Shown piece by piece: positions 58,827 to 64,000 of a stretch of 64,000 nt of DNA. A program made the position numbers and the translations under genes. The notes beneath the pieces were generated by a model that ran no database searches, had not been told where the DNA came from, and saw only the letters and a program-made list of their open reading frames with translations. The stretch comes from Leucobacter salsicius M1-8. Lineage in GTDB: Bacteria > Actinomycetota > Actinomycetes > Actinomycetales > Microbacteriaceae. The first letter of the stretch is position 1, and each line of letters begins with the position of its first letter. The stretch is taken from the NCBI RefSeq assembly GCF_000350525.1, contig NZ_AOCN01000010.1:62001-126000 (forward strand). Direction: 5' to 3'.

Positions 58827-60466
58827 TTGCTGAGGCTCACGTTGTAGAAGGACGGGCGGCCGATCGACTCGGTTGCAAAGCCCTTGACACGGTCATTGAG
58901 CCCAAACACCTGCGGCTCCTCGAACAGCGGCAACACGTAGGCCTGTTCGGCGATGTGCTGCTGGGCGGCGGCCGAAGCCTGCTGACGCTCCTCCTTCGTG
59001 GGGACCGACGCGATTTCGGCGAGCAGCCCGTCGAGGGCTGCGTCCGCTACGGCGCCCGTCGTTGAGTCGACGTTTTGCAGCGCGTTTCGGTTCGCTGAGA
59101 AGTACTGCGACTTCAGCACGTCGAAGTCGGCACGGCCAACCATCGAGTGGTACACCTGGATCGTGCCGGCATCCTTTTGCGCCTGATCCTGCGCGGCCTG
59201 GTCGCCCGCGAACAGGTTGACCTCGATACCAATCGGGGCGAGCTGCTCCTGGATCAGGGTCACCACCTCACGCGATCGCGGCTGCGGCAGCGCCTCGTTG
59301 AACGTCAGCGAAAGCCGCTCGCCGTCCTTCGCACGCACGCCGTCAGACGCGGTCTTCCAGCCCGCCTCGTCGAGCAGCTTGGCCGCGAGCTTTGGGTCGT
59401 GCTCGTAGAACGACGAGGTATCGGTGTAGCCGAGCGCCCCCTTGGCGAGCACGCCGGTCGCGAGCGGGTAGCTCTCGCTGAACAGAGTATTGACGATGGC
59501 CTCGCGGTCGATGCCCGCAATAATCGCGCGGCGCACGTTGACGTCGGCGAGCAACGGGTTGGTGGGCCTAAAGTTGAGGCCGTTATTGACGCCGTTGGTG
59601 GGGGCCGCGACGATGCTGAGGCCGTCTGCCGCGAACTGCGGCTCGTCAGGTGCGGGGATGGTGCGTGCGATGTCTGCCTGGCCCGAGACGACGGTGCCCA
59701 CGCGCACGCTGTCCTCGCCGGCAACGATCACGTTGATGCCGTCGATCTGCGCGGCGCCCTGGTGCTCGCTTGACGGCGGTGCCCAGTCGTAGTCCTCACG
59801 TGTCTCGAGCGTGAGCTCGCTGCCGAGCTTCTCGTCAGTGACCACAAACGGGCCGCTACCGATGATCTCGGCCGCGTTCCCCGGGCCGAACTCCTCGTTC
59901 GTGCGGTCAAGCGTGGCGTTCGCGAGCAGCCCCGAGTTGATCGTTGAAACGGCCTGCGCGAACCCCGGCGACGGTGCCGAGAAGACGAACTTCACGGTGT
60001 GTGCATCGACGACCTCGCCGTGGTCATAGTTGTTGATCGCCTCTGACACGGACAGCGCATCCGCCTCGTCGCCGAGCCCGTACAGGTCGAAGTTCTTGAC
60101 GACGTTCTCGGCATCGAGCGGGGTGCCATCCGAATAGGTGACGCCCTCACGCAGCTTGAACGTGTACTCGGTGGCATCGGCGTTGACCTCGGGCAGCTCG
60201 GTTGCGATCCACGGCTCGAGCTCGAGCGTCTCGGGGTTCTGGTGCAGCAGCCGGTCAGTGATCTGGTTGATCACGCCGCCGTTGGGATAGAACCCGCCCG
60301 CCGGCGGATACAGCGTGTTCCAGGTCTGGGGCTCGAGGTAGGTGAGAGTGCCCCCGCCCGCGGCGTTGGCCGCGGCATCGCCACCACCAGCCCCCGACGA
60401 GCAGCCGGTGAGCGCAATCACGCTTACGGCAGCCGCCGCGATCCATGTGAGGTGACGCTTTTTCAT
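58823..60466 (-). CDS. ABC transporter substrate-binding lipoprotein (SBP family 5)
   Basis: The 547-residue lipoprotein has signal 'MKKRHLTWIA' and lipobox 'LTGC' with Cys22. 'TYLEPQTWNTLYPPAGGFYPN', seen in two parts, and 'LREGVTYSDGTPLDAENVVKN' mark the peptide/opine (SBP 5) fold. I recall a subfamily of this type next to CMD/AhpD and luciferase-like monooxygenase genes. ATG 60466 fits the signal peptide; the longer open frame runs across the divergent promoter. The ribosome site is weak. First gene of the transporter operon. Confidence 0.88.
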   Translation of the reverse strand: MKKRHLTWIAAAAVSVIALTGCSSGAGGGDAAANAAGGGTLTYLEPQTWNTLYPPAGGFYPNGGVINQITDRLLHQNPETLELEPWIATELPEVNADATEYTFKLREGVTYSDGTPLDAENVVKNFDLYGLGDEADALSVSEAINNYDHGEVVDAHTVKFVFSAPSPGFAQAVSTINSGLLANATLDRTNEEFGPGNAAEIIGSGPFVVTDEKLGSELTLETREDYDWAPPSSEHQGAAQIDGINVIVAGEDSVRVGTVVSGQADIARTIPAPDEPQFAADGLSIVAAPTNGVNNGLNFRPTNPLLADVNVRRAIIAGIDREAIVNTLFSESYPLATGVLAKGALGYTDTSSFYEHDPKLAAKLLDEAGWKTASDGVRAKDGERLSLTFNEALPQPRSREVVTLIQEQLAPIGIEVNLFAGDQAAQDQAQKDAGTIQVYHSMVGRADFDVLKSQYFSANRNALQNVDSTTGAVADAALDGLLAEIASVPTKEERQQASAAAQQHIAEQAYVLPLFEEPQVFGLNDRVKGFATESIGRPSFYNVSLSK

Positions 60467-60519
60467 GAGTGTTCCGTTCTGTGACGGCGGCGCTCGATTT
60501 GCGCCACGCATTGAAGCTA

Positions 60520-60540
60520 TTGTTATGGCTGGCATAACAA
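60520..60540. promoter_or_regulatory. Operator-like palindrome in the divergent promoter
   Basis: TTGTTATG and CATAACAA flank 5 nt as a perfect inverted repeat between the binding-protein gene and the FAD/NAD(P)-binding gene. A regulator site for both is likely; no regulator gene lies next to it in the window. Confidence 0.55.
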
Positions 60541-60569
60541 CAATGAAAGCGACGGTGTAACACAACGCC

Positions 60570-62951
60570 ATGAACGAACAACATGTATCGCCCAGCCCGT
60601 CGATCGCCGTCGTCGGGGCGGGCCCCCGCGGCACCTCGCTGCTCGAGCGCCTCGGGGCGAACCTTTCCGCTGATCACGCGCCGGATCCGCACGCCACCGC
60701 AACCGTCACCCTCGACGTGCATGTCATTGATGACGCCCCCTCGGGGGCCGGCCGCATCTGGCGCACCGATCAACCCCGCGACCTCTGCATGAACACGCTC
60801 GCCCACGCCGTCACGCTGTTCACCGAGCCCGGCGCCTCGATCGCGGGCCCCGTGTGCGAGGGCCCCACACTGTACGAATGGGGCGTGCTGGTGCGCTCCG
60901 CCGCCGGATCTGCCGGAGCCGACAACCCGGCCCCCAAAATGTGCGGGGATGAATCCGCTTTAGACCGCCCCATAAGCGGAATCTTCCCCGCACATTCTGG
61001 GTCTGGCCGTGAACCGAGTGACATTCCCACGGCACACTCGGCCGCTTTCGCAGCGCATCCCGTGCGCGCGGGGCTCGCGGCCGACTACCGAGACGAGCTC
61101 GCGCAGCTGCGCCCCGAGTCTCACCCGAGCCGCGCGTTCTACGGCGAATACCTCGCCTGGTGCTTCGATCGGGCGGTGTCGCTGCTGCCCGACTGGGTGC
61201 GGGTGACCCGACACCGCGCGCGGGCCGTAGGCATTGAGCGGGTGACGCGCATCTCGGCTCGCTCCGCCGACACCGCCAACCCCGCCGGGGATGGGACGCC
61301 GCAGGCCGTCGAACGGGACCACATCACGCTCGACGATGGCTCGGCGGTCACAGCCGACGCGGTCGTACTGGCGACGGGATGGCTCCCGACCACCGATTCC
61401 GCCGCCGAGCGGGCACTCACCAGTCAGGTCGCTGCTACCCGTCGCCGACCGAGCGGCGCACCAGCCGCGACCTGGGTGCGGCCCGCGAGCCCCATCGAGC
61501 AGGATCTCTCGGAGATTGAGGCAGGCCAGGCCGTCGTCATGCGCGGCCTCGGCATGAGCTTCTTTGACACGCTGTCACTGCTCACGCTCGGCCGCGGCGG
61601 ACGCTTCGAGACTGACGCGGAGGCCCCCGGCGGGCTGCGGTATGTGGCGACTGGCGCGGAGCCCGTCGTCTTCGCAACCTCTCGCCGAGGCGTGCCGTTT
61701 CGCTCGAAGTCGCTGTACGGCGGGCTGCCCCCGAGGCCCGCTCAGCGATTCCTGCGCGCGGTCGACTGGGCCCACGAACCCCGCCCCATCAACTTCGACC
61801 GCCGTCTATGGCCACGCATCGTTGGCGATGCGTTTCTCGATCACGCTCTCACGCTTGCGCGTGTGCGCCCGGGATCCGTCGTGGCGCAGCCCACAGCGCC
61901 GCAAGCATCGCAGGCGACGCACGAGGCTCCCGTGTTCGCCCAACTCGAAGCGGCACTTGCCCAGGCGATCGACGAACTGGAGCGCTCCGCTGGAGCGGAC
62001 ACCGCTCACGCGGATCTCCTCCACACCGTCGACCGCATTTCGACGACCGTCGCACCCTTCATCGCAGACCCCGCGGATCGCTTCGATCTGGCCGGCGAAC
62101 TTGATCCGGCACAGGCACAATTTGCATCGCCAGCCGCGTTCGATGCGTGGGTGCGCGAGCGCGTCGCGGCCGACCTGCACGAGGCCGAGCGAGGCCTCGA
62201 CAGCCCTGTGAAAGCGGGGCTGTGGTCGGTCAGCGCGGCGCGCGGGGTCGCGAGCCGCATCGGCACACTCGGCGGATTCGATGCCGAGTCGCGAGCTTCG
62301 GGTTTCGGGCTACTGTTCGACGTTGGCGGCATGGTGGGCTCGGGTCCGCCCGCATTTCGCAACCGCCAGCTGCTCGCGCTTGCCGAGGCGGGGCTCGTGC
62401 GGTTCGTGGGGCCCGCGGCACAGGTCAGCGTTGTGGCCGAGACTTATCTCGCGACAACCGCGAGCGCATCCCCACGCTTCGTCGCCGAGTCGCCGCGCGT
62501 CGCCGGATCCCGCGTCGAGGCCCCCGCACTCGTCGACGCCTGGATGCACTTTCACTCCCTCGATGCGACCGCAGATCCGCTTTCGTTGGCGCTGCTCGGC
62601 ACCGGTCGCGCCCGTTCATTTCGCGTCGCCGCCCGCACTGTCCCAAGCTCGCCCGGCGAACCCGGCGCACACCGCCCGGGCACGGTCGCCACGGGCGGCT
62701 TCGACATCGACCCGGCCAGCGGTCGACTGGTGCGGGCCGACGGCACGCTCGACCCGGCCGTGCACGTCGCGGGAATCCCCGCAGACCAAACCCTGCACGA
62801 CACCGTGATTAGCCCGATGCCAGGCACGGATCCCCCGATGCTGCGAGAGACTGATCGGGTGGCGCGAAGCGCGATCCGGATCGCCCTCACCTCACACCCC
62901 AACCCCGTTCTGCCCCTGGCAGCCGAGAAAGAAGGAGCCACCCGTGCCTAA
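60570..62951 (+). CDS. FAD/NAD(P)-binding oxidoreductase-like protein, with an in-frame repeat
   Basis: The 793-residue protein has 'SIAVVGAGPRGTSLLERLG' (Rossmann), 'DLCMNTLAHAVTLFTEP', 'SHPSRAFYGEYLAWCFDRAV', 'ADAVVLATGWLPT' and 'RGLGMSFFDTLSLLTLGRGG', all typical of the FAD-NAD(P)-binding family (PF13454 type) of about 600-700 residues. The reaction is unknown. Residues about 123-143 ('KMCGDESALDRPISGIFPAH') are encoded by copy 2 of the palindromic repeat in a variable linker, without breaking the frame. It is divergent from the ABC operon; an SDR gene overlaps its end by 8 nt, which suggests joint function. Confidence 0.85.
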   Translation: MNEQHVSPSPSIAVVGAGPRGTSLLERLGANLSADHAPDPHATATVTLDVHVIDDAPSGAGRIWRTDQPRDLCMNTLAHAVTLFTEPGASIAGPVCEGPTLYEWGVLVRSAAGSAGADNPAPKMCGDESALDRPISGIFPAHSGSGREPSDIPTAHSAAFAAHPVRAGLAADYRDELAQLRPESHPSRAFYGEYLAWCFDRAVSLLPDWVRVTRHRARAVGIERVTRISARSADTANPAGDGTPQAVERDHITLDDGSAVTADAVVLATGWLPTTDSAAERALTSQVAATRRRPSGAPAATWVRPASPIEQDLSEIEAGQAVVMRGLGMSFFDTLSLLTLGRGGRFETDAEAPGGLRYVATGAEPVVFATSRRGVPFRSKSLYGGLPPRPAQRFLRAVDWAHEPRPINFDRRLWPRIVGDAFLDHALTLARVRPGSVVAQPTAPQASQATHEAPVFAQLEAALAQAIDELERSAGADTAHADLLHTVDRISTTVAPFIADPADRFDLAGELDPAQAQFASPAAFDAWVRERVAADLHEAERGLDSPVKAGLWSVSAARGVASRIGTLGGFDAESRASGFGLLFDVGGMVGSGPPAFRNRQLLALAEAGLVRFVGPAAQVSVVAETYLATTASASPRFVAESPRVAGSRVEAPALVDAWMHFHSLDATADPLSLALLGTGRARSFRVAARTVPSSPGEPGAHRPGTVATGGFDIDPASGRLVRADGTLDPAVHVAGIPADQTLHDTVISPMPGTDPPMLRETDRVARSAIRIALTSHPNPVLPLAAEKEGATRA
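60937..60997. repeat. Palindromic repeat, copy 2 (inside a coding sequence)
   Basis: The arms 60937-60962 and 60972-60997 are imperfectly complementary around a 9-nt loop. It agrees at 52 of 61 positions with the reverse complement of copy 1 (11105-11165), including the GACCG part of the loop. It adds about 20 codons in frame to the FAD/NAD(P)-binding gene. Confidence 0.88.
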
Positions 62952-63651
62952 CAAGTCAGACCAACCGGTCGCTCTCGTAACTGGAGCGTCAAGCGGCATG
63001 GGCCGCGAGATTGCCCGCGACCTTGGCCGCACGCACCGTGTGATCTTGGTGGGGCGCGACGCCGAACGGCTCGCCGCAGCGGTGGTGGATGCGGGGTCGG
63101 GCGCCGAGGGGTGGCAACTTGAGCTCACCGATTATGAGGCCGTTGCGGCTCGCATAGCGGCGCTCGATCGCCTCGACGCAGTGGTACACGCGGCGGCGAT
63201 TGGCGGCAACCGCTCCGTCCACGAGGCGATGGTGGGCGACTGGGAGCGGTCCTTTGCGGTCAATGTGACTGCTCCGGCGATGCTCACGAAGCAGGCCCTG
63301 CCGCTCGTGCGCGCTTCGCGTGGCACGATCGTGTTCATTGGATCCGGGGCGAGCACGCGTCCCGTGCCCGGCAGCGCGATCTACGCGGCGAGCAAGCACG
63401 CACTGCAGGCGGTCGCCGACGTGCTGCGCATCGACGAGGAGCCGCACTTCGTGCGCGTCGCGACGGTGGCTCCGGGCCAAACCGACACCGCAATGCTCCG
63501 AGGTATGGTGGGCGATTCGGGCTATCGTCCCGAGCTCTACATTCAGCCGTCGTCGGTCGCGCAGGCGGTGCGTTACGTGGTGGATGCCCCCGCCGACGTG
63601 CAGATCACCGACGTGGCGGTGCGCCCGCGGCGCGAGATTGCGCGGATATAG
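62944..63651 (+). CDS. Short-chain dehydrogenase/reductase
   Basis: The 235-residue SDR has the cofactor motif 'TGASSGMGREIA', 'VVHAAAIGG' in place of NNAG, the catalytic 'FIGSGAS' serine region and 'YAASKHALQ' (Tyr and Lys). It is a classical SDR acting on an unknown alcohol or ketone. GTG 62944 overlaps the upstream stop by 8 nt. Confidence 0.87.
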   Translation: MPNKSDQPVALVTGASSGMGREIARDLGRTHRVILVGRDAERLAAAVVDAGSGAEGWQLELTDYEAVAARIAALDRLDAVVHAAAIGGNRSVHEAMVGDWERSFAVNVTAPAMLTKQALPLVRASRGTIVFIGSGASTRPVPGSAIYAASKHALQAVADVLRIDEEPHFVRVATVAPGQTDTAMLRGMVGDSGYRPELYIQPSSVAQAVRYVVDAPADVQITDVAVRPRREIARI

Positions 63652-63675
63652 GGGTTGCAGTTGGCGTAAAAACAA

Positions 63676-63723
63676 TTGTGCGAAATTGTGGTTCTCGGAC
63701 AGAGAAACCACAATTTCGCACAA
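63676..63723. terminator. Long hairpin between convergent genes
   Basis: The 21-nt arm 63676-63696 and the 22-nt arm 63702-63723 are complementary except for one extra A. AT-rich compared with the surroundings. It lies after the SDR gene and before the end of the NCS1-type gene, fitting a bidirectional terminator. Different in sequence from the repeats at 3201 and 11105. Confidence 0.7.
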
Positions 63724-63760
63724 CTAGATTGGGGCAGCAAGGCCGGCTGGCCTGCCCGGG

Positions 63761-64000
63761 CTAGACGATCGGCTCAAGCACCTTATTCTTCGCCATCGTG
63801 CGATGCAGGATGAGGAAGATGGCGCCGGTGGCGATGAAGCCCACCATCCAGGCGATGTCGATGCCCTGCAGTGGCCCGGCCATGGGGCCCGTGTAGAGCG
63901 GAGTGATCATGAAAGGCACCTGCGCCAGCAGGCCGAGACCGTAGCTCCAGAGGCCGACGGCGTTCCAACGGCCGTAGCTGCCACCCGTCTCGTCGAAGAG
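63761..64000 (-). CDS. NCS1-family permease (nucleobase/thiamine/allantoin type), C-terminal part only
   Basis: The minus strand is open from the window edge to TAG at 63761-63763, giving the last 79 residues. 'GGSYGRWNAVGLWSYGLGLL', 'VPFMITPLYTGPMAGPLQGI' and 'DIAWMVGFIATGAIFLIL' match the last helices of NCS1 transporters for purines, pyrimidines, thiamine or allantoin. The start lies outside the window. Confidence 0.75.
   Translation of the reverse strand, partial: LFDETGGSYGRWNAVGLWSYGLGLLAQVPFMITPLYTGPMAGPLQGIDIAWMVGFIATGAIFLILHRTMAKNKVLEPIV

Larger units (their letters stand above)
4453..62882. repeat. Overrepresented palindromic 10-mer GATCCGGATC (12 sites)
   Basis: Exact copies start at 4453, 9115, 13662, 13833, 28938, 29772, 47404, 48845, 53118, 54142, 55924 and 62873. 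They lie in several reading frames and also between genes (47404, 48845). By base composition alone about 0.1 copy would be expected in 64 kb. Confidence 0.85.

Noticed and set aside
1..64000. tRNA, rRNA genes or CRISPR arrays
   Set aside because: I looked for cloverleaf T-arm motifs, rRNA-like conserved stretches and regularly spaced repeats and saw none.

Overview
The window is high-GC actinobacterial DNA with strong Shine-Dalgarno sites, frequent GTG starts, short 4-nt gene overlaps and several promoters of leaderless type. The gene content suggests a member of the Microbacteriaceae, possibly Leucobacter or a relative: sdhCDAB divergent from manC, a gpm-like/tlpA/ccdA/resB operon, an archaeal-type AspRS, a DUF222/HNH protein and SipW-dependent exported proteins. 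This placement is inferred from gene content and recall, not from a search.

Layout. 1-1.8 kb: a small ABM-domain protein and a frameshifted ISL3-type transposase. 1.8-6.5 kb: TrmA/RumA-type RNA methyltransferase, then on the minus strand a flavin reductase/cupredoxin/CutC operon and a SIP-domain protein behind a candidate iron box. 6.6-25.5 kb: an amine-metabolism island. It holds an Orn/Lys/Arg-type decarboxylase, two flavin amine oxidases, two DAO-type oxidases, a cupin, an amidohydrolase, an XRE-cupin regulator, an MHS transporter, a PotABCD-like ABC transporter and a PucR regulator. 25.5-30.3 kb: a tiny Cys-rich protein, phosphosugar mutase, a probably truncated AI-2E-type transporter, a YihY protein and a pseudouridine synthase. 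30.4-35.3 kb: sdhCDAB and manC. 35.4-41.4 kb: a cache-domain protein, a FadR regulator and a second PotABCD-like transporter. 41.5-43.5 kb: an SOS-box-preceded DUF222/HNH gene broken by an amber codon. 43.6-48.8 kb: cytochrome c maturation genes (no ccsA seen) and aspS.

48.9-52.0 kb is a surface-protein module: three exported proteins of SipW-dependent type around a Sec11-like signal peptidase fused to an ectodomain with an LPxTG-like tail. Two of the exported-protein genes look damaged at their 5' ends. 52.1-64 kb: a methyltransferase, an XRE-cupin regulator, and a CMD/AhpD-fusion plus Dpp-like ABC transporter operon, divergent from an FAD/NAD(P)-binding protein and an SDR. The C-terminal end of an NCS1-type permease lies at the right edge.

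Features beyond ordinary genes: a 61-bp palindromic repeat present once between genes and once inside a reading frame; the 10-mer GATCCGGATC found 12 times by eye; a 13-nt G tract inside a permease gene; a 43-bp tandem duplication over a stop codon; and a transposase frameshift that coincides exactly with a perfect hairpin. I saw no tRNA, rRNA or CRISPR array.
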